The position numbers were made by a program, and so were the translations under genes. The notes below the pieces were generated by a model, which worked only from the letters and a program-made list of their open reading frames with translations, did not search any database and was not told the DNA's origin. DNA of 64,000 nucleotides from Coptis chinensis (taxonomy: Eukaryota; Streptophyta; Magnoliopsida; Ranunculales; Ranunculaceae): the NCBI GenBank assembly GCA_015680905.1, contig CM027381.1:88561501-88625500 (forward strand), written 5' to 3'. Shown piece after piece: positions 48,369 to 59,450 of this stretch. Every line of letters starts with the position of its first letter. Positions within the stretch are counted from its first letter, which is position 1.

Positions 48369-49135
48369 GGGTGATCTTAGACATATCCATAAAAATACTC
48401 CCGTACCCCATAACTAACTCAGTTTTTGCCATACCCCAATAACCGTTTCAATCCAATAATATCTTCTAAATTAATTTGAGATATTTCCAATAGGGGTAAA
48501 GAAAGAGAAAAAACAAAAAGATCGAGAGACTCATTCCAAAAGGAAACAACAAATAAAAAAAATTGAAAATAATACTCTGGACCTTGAAGAATCTTTGTGT
48601 TACTACAGCACACTACACAATAAGAGAACTTCTAATAAAAGTAAAAGAATGCCCAAAAAACAAATTCTTTTTTTCCTCTTCTACAAGTTGCTTCAAATTT
48701 GATTTTTTTTTTCTTATTGCAATTACTTCTTCTTCATCATTGTAGAAGGGTTAAAGGAGTTTAGTAGAAATATATCAAATTGAAAATTTCTCAAGCGGAA
48801 AATGAGAAAGACAGCAAGGAGCTGCAATGAGAAAAAAAAATACATTAATGGCTGATGAGTGAGAAGAGGAGGAAGACTAAATTCTACAATTTTATCTCTT
48901 TCTAATTCCTTTCATAAAGGAGAAAAAAAATGATAAAAAAAATAAAATAAGTGCGACGTGTTTGTGTTTGTGTTTGCTGGAAGGATAAACACTTGTTTTG
49001 TTTTGTCGTGTTTTGTCTATATACTTAATAAAAGAAAGGGTAATTTAGAAACCTAAATGTGTCTTAAACAATTTTATTTATTTATTTCAAAGTTGGGGTA
49101 CGGGAGTATTTTTATGGATATGTCCAAGATCACCC
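48369..49135. mobile_element. Non-autonomous hAT-type element within duplication copy 2
   Basis: A 767-bp element flanked by perfect 8-bp repeats TTAAAGAC (48361-48368 and 49136-49143). Its ends are about 41-bp inverted repeats, starting GGGTGATCTTAGACATATCC on the left and GGGTGATCTTGGACATATCC on the complement of the right, one mismatch in those 20 bp. The 8-bp target size points to hAT. No transposase frame. The matching place in copy 1 (near 24965) has no insertion, so the element arrived after the duplication. Confidence 0.88.
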
Positions 49136-50048
49136 TTAAAGACTAAGAAATGATCTAAGGAGTTAAATTAGACTTCAGTTGCTTGTTCCTCACATCCATC
49201 CCTTATTTTAGTTTTAATTAGTGTGCAGTTGACATCCCCGAACGTTTAGATATACTCTGTTATACTAAGATTTGCTGGTGTGCTGCATAATGCCCAAGGA
49301 TCTCGCATGTAGAGGGAACGAGAATCAAACTGGACGTCCGAATTGATGAATTAGTGTCTTATGTACCTCTGAGTGTGTTAAACCAAGTACACGTATGTCT
49401 AAGAAGAGGCTGCTCTTGAGGTATATATGTGAATGCATGCATTGCGATACTATATTTTGCACTGCATTGTAAGATGGTTGTGCCTTGATGACAAGAGTTT
49501 ACTTTTATTGCATAACAATTTATCAAACATAGCGTCTTGTAAATCAAAAGATCAGACTCTGACAGTAATCCTAGTTCTCCATTCTTCTTCTGTATATGGA
49601 GTTGAAAAATCCAGATACAACTGAAGAAAAACGATGCTATTAGCCTATTACAGTACAAAATTATAAATGCGGCCAAATTTCAAGATATATGACCTCTATG
49701 GCTCTATCGAGTTTTCATAGTACGGAAACATCAAATTCTACAAGAAATAGGTATAGAAAGTATAGAAAGTAACCAGCTAATCTAAGATCAGCTTACCAAT
49801 GTTTCAACAGAAACTGACATGTGAGTCAAATTATGCACTGGACATTGTGACATGATAAACTCCGATAAAGTTTTGTATCAACAACTTAAGTCAAAATATG
49901 CAGACTCGACACAGCGATTGGTTCTATAGTTTGTTTTTATATCAACGTAGAGGAATGTTAGAATTCGATCAGCTGCGACAACAAAACATATATGATACTA
50001 TACTATACAATATCTCCGTCTATCTGGCTAAAAGCAAAAACAAGGTCT

Positions 50049-51626
50049 TTAATCAGCCGCTCTCAAGAGGGTAAGTAGAGCAAGAAAGAGATTGATGATG
50101 TCAAGATAGAGTGAAACTGCAGCTATAACATATTCATCATAGGAGAAGCGTTTGATTAGATTATCTGTGTCATAAATGATATATCCTGAGAATATTATTG
50201 CCCCCAGAGCTCCCCATATCATCGTTGAGACTTTCCCTAATGGGAACAAGATCTGCAAGAAATCAAACAAATTAAAAAATACATTAGTAAAACATACTAT
50301 CCAAATTGTCGTTATATCAGGGGAAATTAGACAATGGAAAGGTCCTTTAGTAGAATGTTCCCAAGTACCTGAATGAAGCCAAAGACAATAAGCACTAGAA
50401 GAGAGCAGAACAGAATCGGGCCAAGGAAACTGAAATCACGCCCCTTCTTTGCAGCCCAGAAAGTGTAAAGAGTTAGGCTTATGGCAACCACTGTCGTCAG
50501 AATCGCAGCTTCCAAAATTATCTTCCCTGTGTTTGGTGGAGACATAAAAAGTTATTACTGTGCAGTAATTAACAACAAGAAGGGAAAGAAAAAAGAACAC
50601 AGAAGAGGTAATCATTTGTGAATCCAACTTCCCATAACAAACATTCTGAAATGTGGTATATGCAAGTCTGCAACTCATTTGCCAGTCTTCATAAGAGAAG
50701 CACTCTTCCTTTAGGATGAAACTTATCCTAGACCTCTGCTTCACTAATCAACTAATCAATAGTCATTTTAAAACCAAATGTAATTGTTCTCTTACTTATA
50801 TCGTAATTATCACTGTAAAGGTAGAAGAATTATCCGAAGACACAAGAAAGTGAGAAACAAAGACACACCACGCCTATTATGTTACCCTGCCTGACCACAT
50901 CAGAAAAATAGGCAACATATACATTACAAATATCGATCTAAAGCATTCATTATTACTTCAATGCACTTCTATTTCTTCTAACATTACTTACCTAACAATA
51001 TGAAAGCATGAAGACGAATAAATAATAACCATAAATTTTGTTATTCTTCAAAGCAACACCAAACTTTGTTACAAGTTTTCTTCTAAATTATAGTATTTAT
51101 ACTTAACAAATATAATAAATGAAACCCCACAAAATCTTTTTTCACCAAAAAAAACTAAAGAAAATTTAAAACTCACCTTTGGTAAATGCGCACGATAATC
51201 CAACAACAAAAGATATCGCCACCGTAAACAGAGCAAGGAGAACAAGATTCCATGGATGCTTCTTATGAAAATAGTGCAATGGCAACAACACTGCAAATTA
51301 TTTCCAACAAACCAAATAAAAATAAAAATATGGATATGATTATATTATATTAAAACAATGTACTACTCCAACTTACGGATTAATGGGACGAGAATGATGA
51401 CAATGTATACAGCCAAACCAAAGCGACTGGACACAAAGAAATGCGAAATGGGACGAACGTAAACAACGACAGAAGCCACGGCAACAGTAAGAAGGAGTTG
51501 AAGAGTCAATATGGCGTAAATCTTCCTAATGAATGCCCATCGAAGTTGTGGGTCCTCAATCATGTTCGGGTAAAGTTGTCCATTATTAAACCCTGTTTCA
51601 ATGTCGTTTTTTCCGAATCTTACCAT
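50049..51626 (-). CDS. LIFEGUARD / Bax-inhibitor-1-like membrane protein, copy 2
   Basis: Four exons on the minus strand: 51626-51377, 51290-51177, 50526-50369 and 50252-50049, all GT-AG with the same phases as copy 1, giving 726 nt and 241 residues. It contains LYPNMIEDPQLRWAFIRKIY, a seven-segment hydrophobic core, then DTDNLIKRFSYDEY and VSLYLDIINLFLALLTLLR with aspartates at about 202 and 225. The C-terminus ends LLRAAD, the usual form in the family. The frame is open throughout, so it is probably functional. It differs from copy 1 at many residues and in its first residues (MVRFGK). A promoter TATA box was not identified with confidence. Confidence 0.92.
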
Positions 51627-52112
51627 TTTTGCAGAACTTTGTAATATTTTCCTAGGATCTTCTGTTTTTTTTTTTTTTTTATGATTGGAATTTGGAAAGT
51701 TTGTTGGAAGGAAAAAAAAAGGGTTGGTTTGAGTGTTGTGAGGTTTCGAGAAAGAAAAGATACATACGCGGAGTTATTTTACGTGACGTTACGGCATCCG
51801 ACATTTTAGGGAAGTTTTGTAGTAGGGGGTTTCTGTTTTCGGTTATGGGCGAAAGATTCGTGCGGAAATTTGGTTGTTGGGTTTTGGCAGTTTGAGTTTT
51901 GCGGGAATTTACTTGGGTTAGGCCTACATTTTCGACAACCCAAACCTTAAGCCTTATCAAGTTGGGCCTCCGAAGCAAGCCTTGTTGCTAACCTCATTAA
52001 AAGCAGGCATCAATGCCGGATGTTCTTATGCATCCGACATACTAGTAGATGTCGAAAGGACCGTATCATTTCTCTGAAATTTACCTGGTCTTTAGGTTGA
52101 TCGATATGCAAG

Positions 52113-55100
52113 CAGGGGCGGCTCAAGGCTATTCGGGGCCCTAAGCAAAGTTCGAATAGGGGGCCTTCTACAATTAATACCAATAAAAATTGTTTATAAC
52201 TTATTGCTTTATTTATGTTATTTCATCATATGAGTGCAAACCCTCATTCTTTATCCGGGCTTGGGACCGGCAATGCATTATCAAAATACTTTGGCGGATT
52301 TAAAAGTTGTTGTTTTTTTTTTTTTTTTATGCGAAGAAATTTTTACATGTCACAAACTTCAATTAAATTTCATTTTTCTTACTTTTTGAGCTGCAAAATC
52401 ACTAATTAAATCTTTGTATTTAAGTTCTTCTAGAAAATCTCTTTCTATAGATAATGTAGCTAATCCACTCAATCTTTCTTGTGACATGGTTGATCTTAAG
52501 TAAGATTTAATTAACTTTAGTTTTGAAAAACTCCTTTATGCTGAAGCAACGGTTACAGGTACTGTCAACAATATTCTATAAGCTATATAAGCATTTGGAA
52601 AAGATTGTATTCTTTTTAGATAGTTCAATATTTTAATTGCAGATTCATTTTTGGTATATAAAATTTCTCTTAGTAGTCTTAATTCTAAAAACAAATCTGT
52701 ACCATCAATATCACAACTCTCTCCATGTTTCAGAAAACTTTCAAGATTAAGACAATATTCTTTTAACCTATCATCATCTATTGATTTCAATTTTTTCACG
52801 TCAAATAAAAATCCGAACGTTTCTTCAAAACTTTTTAACTGTTCAAATCTATTATTAAAAGATGATATCGCTTGATCAATTATATATAAGAAAAAATTAG
52901 TTCTAAATGACTCTTCAGGTGTTTGAGTTACTTCATTGTCAACATTCTCATCAAATTGTCTCTTTCTCCGAATTACACGTTTTTCACGAAATACCGATTC
53001 TATATCCATTTGACGTGCAATATCCATGGATGCTATTTTAGCTTTTTCAAATCCTTCTTCTATGTACTTTTTAAAAAATGTGATTAGACCTTTTATTTGA
53101 TTTATAGCCATGTCAATGGGCATATCTTTAGATTGTAAATCCTTACTAACCAAATTCACAGTAGCTAATATATCATACCAAATAACCATTCCAAACAAAA
53201 ACTCATAATTTTCTAAATCATGCAATGCTAGACTTTCGGCTTCACTCTTTGTTTTTGGATCCTCGCTAATTTTTGCTAGCTCAAGTAGAGCATCCCTAAT
53301 TTCTGGCGCTTGAGTAATCAATGCTTTAACACTCTCAACTCGACTTTCCCAACGTGTTGGTGACAAAGTCTTCATCGTATATTTAGTTAAATACTTACAT
53401 AAAATATCCCATCGTTTTGTAGAGGAAGAAAACAAACAATAAATACGTTGCAAAATTCCAAAAAATGATATTGCCTTTGAACAAGAATTCGCCATATCAC
53501 ATAATACTAAGTTAAGACTATGACATCCACATGGAGAGTAAAATGCTCTAGGATTTATATCTAACAATCTTTTTTGGACGCCTTGATTTTTACCTTTCAT
53601 ATTTGATCCATTATCATACCCTTGACCTCTTATGTCGTTAAAATCTAATTTATATTCTTCTAAAATACATAATAGCTCATTAAAAAGTCCTTTACCCGAC
53701 GTGTCTTCTACTATTATAAAGTCTAGAAAATAATCTTCGATTCTTATGAGACTTGAGGAAACATCTACACAACGTAATATGACAGTCATTTGTTCTTGGT
53801 GACTAATATCAGGAGTGCAATCAAGTATAACAGAATAATATTTTGCTTCCTTAATTTTTAGAATAATTTTATTTTTTATTTCAGATGCCAACAATTGTAT
53901 CAATTCATTTTGTATATTGTGACTAAGATAGTGAACCTTTAATTTATCATGTTTGATACGCCGGAGATGTTATTGCATAATTGGGTCAAACTCTGCAATC
54001 ATTTCAATTAAGCTCAAAAACATACCATTATTAGCTTCATAAATTTTCTCATTCTTTCCACGAAATGCCATATTGTTTTTAGAAATTGTCTTAACAACAG
54101 CAATAATTCTTAGTAGTACATTACTCCAATGTTCTTTTTCCCTATCAATTTGCTCTTGGATATGCTTATCAATTGTTGTTTTGCTATTTAATCTTTAAAC
54201 TTAACTCATCCCAAAGTGTCAAATTATCAATATGACCCGATTAGAAAGTTCATGTTTTTTAAGTTTGGTACCAATATTTTGCCAATCATCAGTCCCTTCA
54301 CCGTTTAATTGAAATTGGGTGCAATTTGAGTTAAATAACTTGCAACAGAAACAAAAGACCTTATTACAATATTTTGAATATACTAACCAATTTCTATCAA
54401 ACTTCTCTCCATTTGGTGCTACTTGGGTATAAAATTTAGCTGAAAATTTTCTTTTTGTCTTCATATCAATAGGAAATTCTATGTCACTAACTCTAATTGG
54501 ACCCTTCTTAACTAACAAATCTCTTAGTTTTGTATCAATTTTACCCCATTGTCCAGGGTCATAAATATCTTGAACTAAAGAGTTGGATTGTTCATTGAGG
54601 TTCTCATCAATACTAACAAGCAAATCTTCTGTTGAGTTATCATTTCTTTCATTTGATTGATTTTCTTCAATGTTATCTTGAACAGAAACACTAGGAGCAA
54701 AATTTACATTAGGATCAGTATCAATGTGTTCTATATTTTCATTATTATCCACTTCTATTGGTTGGTCAGGTTGTTCATTTACTAAATTATCACTTGAACT
54801 AACCGATTCACTTTGTTTATAGTTTTTTATAAATTTAAAAATAGCTCCTCTTTGAGATTCAATCGCCTCATCTACTTTTCTCTTTTCTTGACGTTTTTGA
54901 TTACCGGATTTATACTTTCGGTTCATGTCAAAACAGTAAAATAATATGCAAGCAGCAAGCAATAAGCAATAAGTCCTCACATAGTCACATAACATACCAA
55001 AAAATAAAATAAAATGGAAACAATCACCGTGAGACGAAGCTTAATTGATAGGCGAAGTCGCGTTTGAAGTATAGAGTAAAAAAGTAGACAATCCACGAGA

Positions 55101-55673
55101 CTGCGACAATCACTTTGGCTAAGCAAGTAAGCAACTAGTCCAATTATACCTGTTAAAACCACTATCCACTATCCAAAAAAAAAAAAAAAAATGGGTTTGA
55201 GTGGAATTAAATTAGAATTTAGAATATAACAATTTAACAATTAAAGTAAAAAAAGACACCAACCTTTTATTTTCTTTTATCTTTCTTGAAAATAGAGAGA
55301 AGAAGAAGGATATAGAGAGTCAGAAAGAATGAGGGATTATAAAACCAAAGAAAGCAAAAAGAAGATGATAGAGGTAAGAGTGTATTGTTGGTTTTATAAA
55401 GAGATGAATAAGAACGTTGATTAGCGATGGAGGCGTGCATTATTTTTGCTTGAGAATTGAAGGCGTGGGAAACGGTGAAGAAGCTGAAGGCGAGAGAAAC
55501 GAAGGGTCTGTTCTTTATATACCGTTTTTTTTTTCTTTTCCAATGTAAAAACGTTTTTTTTTTTTTTTTTTTTTTTTTACCGATAGTGGACTGGACTGGA
55601 ATATATTGGGGGCCCCTTGAGCTGCGGGGCCCTAAGTCGTTGCTTATTTTGCTACATAGATGAGCCGGCCCTG
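52113..55673 (-). mobile_element. hAT transposon with ZMYM1/DUF4371-type transposase remnant
   Basis: Perfect 8-bp target duplications TATGCAAG flank it (52105-52112 and 55674-55681). The terminal inverted repeats start CAGGGGCGGCTCA (left) and CAGGGCCGGCTCA (complement of the right), followed on both ends by GGGCCC-rich subterminal sequence. The 3561-bp length and 8-bp duplication fit hAT. It carries one transposase gene on the minus strand, listed separately. Intact target repeats and few coding breaks indicate a recent, possibly lineage-specific insertion. Confidence 0.95.
52355..54995 (-). pseudogene. hAT transposase (zinc finger MYM-type protein 1-like)
   Basis: The first part (54995-54219) has a Lys-rich, acidic N-terminus and a TTF-type zinc finger with DRNWLVYSKYCNKVFCFCC followed by KLKKHE. 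The second part (53903-52536, 455 codons) has the DUF4371 core with [38 protein letters not shown] and the [10 protein letters not shown] block. A C-terminal hAT dimerisation piece, FSKLKLIKSYLRSTM and LATLSIERDFLE, continues to about 52355. The frame is interrupted by a frame change near 54190 and by stops near 53975 and at the end of the 455-codon run. Coding sequence is otherwise well preserved. It moves DNA by cut-and-paste when intact; this copy looks inactive. Confidence 0.93.
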
Positions 55674-55924
55674 TATGCAAGCTTCTTGTAAAATGATTAA
55701 TTTCTTCATAAACTTTTGACCTTATGCAAATGGGCAAATTCTACGAATCTGAATGGAGGCTCGGAGAGAGAATATGTGTGCGACACACTTAAAAATTGAG
55801 TGGAATAATCTCAACACATAAAAGTGATTTAAAATGGTGACAAAAAAAATGTTGACAAAATTTCAACACGTAAACATCAACACAAGTTATATTTGATGCC
55901 AGTTTTTAAAAGTCAATATATATA

Positions 55925-56325
55925 GGAAGGGTTCTAGAGACATATTTTATCTTAACACATAAACAAACTCAAAATCGTTAGAATATTTGTAAGTTTTTGA
56001 TTATGCTAATTTTTTGTAGATATGATCTCCTAATTATTATAAATATTGTCACAAATAATAAAAAAAATCAAAAAATTTCAAACTTGCCAAATGTAGTTAA
56101 TAATTTACAAAATTTGGCTAATTGTAGACCATTCATTTTCACCATTTTTGATACTATATTTGACAAGTTTAGAAATTTTATATTTTTCTGATTATTTGTG
56201 ACAATGTTTAAAATAGTTAGGAAATCACATCTACAAAAAATTAGTCTAATCCAAAATTTATAAATACCCTAACAATTTTGAGTTTGTTTACGTGTTAAGA
56301 TAAAATATATCTCTAGAACCCGTCC
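55925..56325. mobile_element. Foldback MITE, copy B (full length, palindromic)
   Basis: A 401-bp element whose halves are nearly complementary over their whole length. The left starts GGAAGGGTTCTAGAGACATA; the complement of the right starts GGACGGGTTCTAGAGATATA. Both then read TTTTATCTTAACAC and further into ATTGTCACAAATAAT. Flanks are AT-only runs (ATATATAT on both sides), so the target duplication size is ambiguous (8-9 bp), compatible with hAT or MULE. No coding sequence. A transcript would form a long hairpin. Confidence 0.8.
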
Positions 56326-56656
56326 CATATATATCGTTCAGGATTTTGCTTTTGTTGGAATTCCGAAAACTTCCAAAAACAGGAATTCCGGCCAAAATAT
56401 TTCGAGCAAAATTAAAAAATATTTTGCAGCATTTTGTTGTATGGGGTGTGGACCATAAGTTTTTGGACGTGCCAAAATGCAAAACGTGGATTATGGTACC
56501 TCACTCAACTTGGAGTTGAAAAAAAAAGCACCCCAAATAAGTCACTCAGTAGTCAATAGGGCGAGCTACAATTCCTACAGATATATACTGAACTTATCCT
56601 GTTATAAGACTTGAAAGATTGAAGCAAGAAAATTTGGTAACTTATCCTGTTATAGC
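56326..56656. other. Upstream region of the chlorophyllase gene
   Basis: About 330 bp between the foldback MITE and the ATG. No clear TATA box; TATATACTG near 56581 is one candidate. The words CTTATCCTGTTATA repeat twice just before the ATG (56593 and 56641). Confidence 0.4.
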
Positions 56657-58259
56657 ATGTCTTCTTCTAGCTCTAAAAATGTTTTTGAGGCGGGAAATTA
56701 CAATGTGTTACTTGTCCAAGTCGAGTCCTCCACATCCTCTTCGGTTCCTCCTCCTAAACCTCTTTTAATCGCTACACCATCTGAAAAAGGAGAATTTCCA
56801 GTACTTGTTTTTCTTCATGGTTACCTTCTCTTCAATTATTTCTACTCTCAACTTATTCAACGTATCGCTTCACATGGATTCATTGTTATTGCTCCACAGG
56901 TTAGTTCACCAATTTCATTTGACTTGGTTTGATTTAAAGTAAAGGAGTAATTAGCATAAATAATTGGGCCTTAAATGTTATTATCTATCTTATCCTGAAA
57001 CCTTCTGTTATAAGTCAAATCAAATTTGGACTGTTTGATGTCAAATAAATAGACAAAGTGCAAGACATACAAAATGGTTTCGTGGTGTAGTTGGTTATCA
57101 CGTCAGTCTAACACACTGAAGGTCTCCGGTTCGAGCCCGGGCGAAGCCAGTCAGATTCACGTAGTTCAAATGTGCTTTTCTTTTTTTGCAATCAGCATTT
57201 ACTTCATTTAACAGGATCTCTTCTGAGGGGGAACCTAAGATTTTATGTGTTTCGTCTAATTGATCTATGTTAGTCGTCCTGTCGATACTTCATGTGGATG
57301 AATTTACAGTTAGTAATTGACAAATTTAAGAACATTGTCCTGTGCTAAATGCACAAAGGTTTTAGACAGTTTATCACAAGCTAGACATTTCTCTTTCAAG
57401 CAAACTCGATGAAAGCAAAACATAGTGCAAAACGAGGTGTAATCCCATGGGAACAAGAACTCGAGCTAAAATTTGCTTAAAAATCATAATGCGTAGTTTA
57501 CCAAGTGAATAAATGCGTAATAACATCCAATATGCAGTGCTAGTTTTAAGCCTCCCTAATGATCACCTCTTTTGTGGTTTTCAGCTGTACAAAGTTGCTG
57601 GACCAGACTCAAACGATGAAATAAAATCAGTAGCCTTAATAACTGATTGGTTATCCAATGGATTGCAAAATGTGCTTCCTTCAAAAGTGCAACCAAATCT
57701 AAGCAAACTAGCAATTGCAGGACATAGCAGGGGAGGCAAGGTTGCATTTGCATTAGCTCTTGGACACACCAACACTTCACTGAAATATTCAGTCGTGATG
57801 GGCATAGATCCAGTTGACGGTATGGGCAAAGGTAACCAGACTCCCCCCGCAGTTCTAACGTATATCCCTCAATCTTTTGATCTCAATATGGCGGCATTAG
57901 TCATTGGCTCAGGTTTGGGAGAAACAAGGAAGAACCCCCTCTTCCCTCCTTGTGCACCTAAGGGCGTGAACCATGAAGATTTCTTTAATGAATGCCGCTC
58001 ACCAGCGTGTTATTTTGTTGTTAAGGATTACGGTCATATGGACATGCTTGACGATGATACTAGAGGCGTCAGGGGAAAAGCTTCATACTGCACGTGTAAG
58101 AATGGGAAAACAAGAGAACCTATGAGAACATTTGTTGGAGGACTTATTGTGGCATTCTTGAAAGCCTATTTGAAAGATGATTATAGTAACCTAATGGCTA
58201 TTAGAAATCGGCGAGAAATGGCACCTGTCGAGCTTAAGTGTGTTGACTTTCGAACATGA
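56657..58259 (+). CDS. CLH: Chlorophyllase
   Basis: Two exons, 56657-56899 and 57585-58259, GT-AG, 918 nt, 305 residues. This fits plant chlorophyllases (about 310-320 residues). The N-terminus has VFEAGNYNVLLVQVE and GEFPVLVFLHGYLLFNYFYS. The lipase-type nucleophile elbow GHSRGG puts the catalytic Ser at about 129; IDPVDG supplies Asp about 156 and KDYGHMDMLDDDT supplies His about 232, giving the alpha/beta-hydrolase triad. The enzyme removes phytol from chlorophyll to give chlorophyllide; in known members it acts in ER/vacuolar membranes or plastids, and in defence after tissue damage. I see no convincing plastid transit peptide. The 685-bp intron contains a tRNA-Val gene in the same sense. 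Confidence 0.95.
57076..57149 (+). tRNA. tRNA-Val (anticodon AAC)
   Basis: A 74-nt sequence folds as a full cloverleaf. Acceptor arms are GGTTTCG/CGAAGCC with one G-T pair, anticodon stem TCAGT/ACTGA with loop CTAACAC, and T arm CCGG-TTCGAGC-CCGG, with discriminator A. The anticodon AAC reads valine codons. Internal A box (GTGTAGTTGGT) and B box (GGTTCGAGCCC) are present. A T-run at 57176-57187 can serve as Pol III terminator. It lies in the chlorophyllase intron, same strand. Confidence 0.97.
57176..57187 (+). terminator. Pol III terminator candidate for tRNA-Val
   Basis: TTTTCTTTTTTT, 27 bases after the mature tRNA end, the first run of four or more T on the coding strand. Confidence 0.7.
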
Positions 58260-58399
58260 AAGTGTCATGGAAATCTTCGAAATGAATTAGATGAGCGATG
58301 AGTCACAAGACCTTAGACCATCCAAAGAATTCGTACAGCTTTGAGGATCAGATTTGTAACAATGTCAAACGAAAAAATTAATCTGAAATGCTTTAAGAA

Positions 58400-58430
58400 C
58401 TAGCCATTTGGCCCGGCCTATGGCCGGACT
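58400..58430 (-). mobile_element. Helitron-type 3' end beside chlorophyllase
   Basis: On the minus strand the sequence reads CCGGCC ATA GGCCGG (perfect 6-bp stem), then GCCAAATGG, then CTAG, then T. This is the hairpin-plus-CTRR structure of Helitron 3' ends and resembles the GGGCC..A..CTAG ends in the 17.6-18.5 kb array. The body would extend toward higher coordinates; I could not find its 5' end. Confidence 0.55.
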
Positions 58431-59002
58431 TGCTACATAGATAGCTAATGACTCAAAAACCTAAAATCCACTTAAATAAATAATATATGTATATTGATAG
58501 CATTCACTGCTTATAAATATATATATACTTTGTTTGATGGCTTTATGTTTTTCTAATTTTTTTTGAAGTATTATTGTCCTAAATAGCACAATGAAATGAA
58601 GAAAATAAGGGCCACATTTTAACATATACTTTATAGGGAATTGAAGAGATGAAGAAAACCTGGGAATTTGATTCCATAATAAGAACAAATTAAACCAAAT
58701 AACAGGAGCTCTACTAATTGGAAATTGACCTCGTGAGTCATGACAGAGATGTAAACCTTGGGTAACAAATCTTTAACAATTCTGATATATTTGGAAAACG
58801 TTATATAACCACCCAACAAAGTGATTATCTTTAAAGCACAGATCTTAAGAGTTGTAAAAACGTATAATAATATATCTCTGAAGCAAAGTGATTATCTTAC
58901 CGTGAGGAAGAACTTACCATGGGGAAGAACTTTATTTGGTGGGTGGTGAGGTTGAAGATCGAATGACACTGATCGAATAGGCATTGAGAGAGTGGGTAAG
59001 GC
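58431..59002. other. Intergenic, no gene recognised
   Basis: AT-rich, possibly the body of the Helitron whose 3' end is at 58400. No coding match. Confidence 0.4.
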
Positions 59003-59003
59003 T

Positions 59004-59450
59004 AAGTTCAAATTAAACAGGTGGCACATCCACGTGACATGAAACAATAATCATACTGTTGGAATAGTTGTATTTTCCAGAAATTATAAGCTGCTCGAAA
59101 ATTTTCATGGAAATTCATTTGGAAATAGAATATTACATTTTGTCGTACAGGAGTTGCATACATCACTAAATGAAATGAAAAACACAATCTAAGGAGGAAC
59201 CTTGAATCCTGCTAGACATGAAAATATCCAAGTTCAAACTTAGTCGGGGTGCCATCCACATGACCTGAAACAGTAATTTATGTTAGAATAGCTATATTTG
59301 CCTTGGAAATGAGAAGTCGTCTAAAAATTTTACTTCAACTTCACTTGAAAATAGAAAATTAAATAATGTTGGACAGGGGTTCCATACATTTCTAAATGAG
59401 ATGAAAAGCGTAATCTAAGGAGGAACCTTGAACCCCTTTATATCCTGAAA
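59004..59450. repeat. Diverged tandem duplication, period about 227 bp
   Basis: Two copies start AAGTTCAAA (59004 and 59230) and share CCACATGACCTGAAAC-like, GGAAATAGAATA-like and CTAAGGAGGAACCTTGAA segments. They differ at many positions, so the duplication is old. Confidence 0.75.

Larger units (their letters stand above)
48115..51890. repeat. Segmental duplication, copy 2 (LIFEGUARD-like block)
   Basis: Counterpart of 24700-28215. Similarity begins at TTTAGTGAGAACAATC immediately next to the Helitron 5' end, and continues through the gene to the GGGGGTTTCTGTTTTCGGTT segment near 51825-51845. It is interrupted by one element (48369-49135) that copy 1 lacks. Confidence 0.8.
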
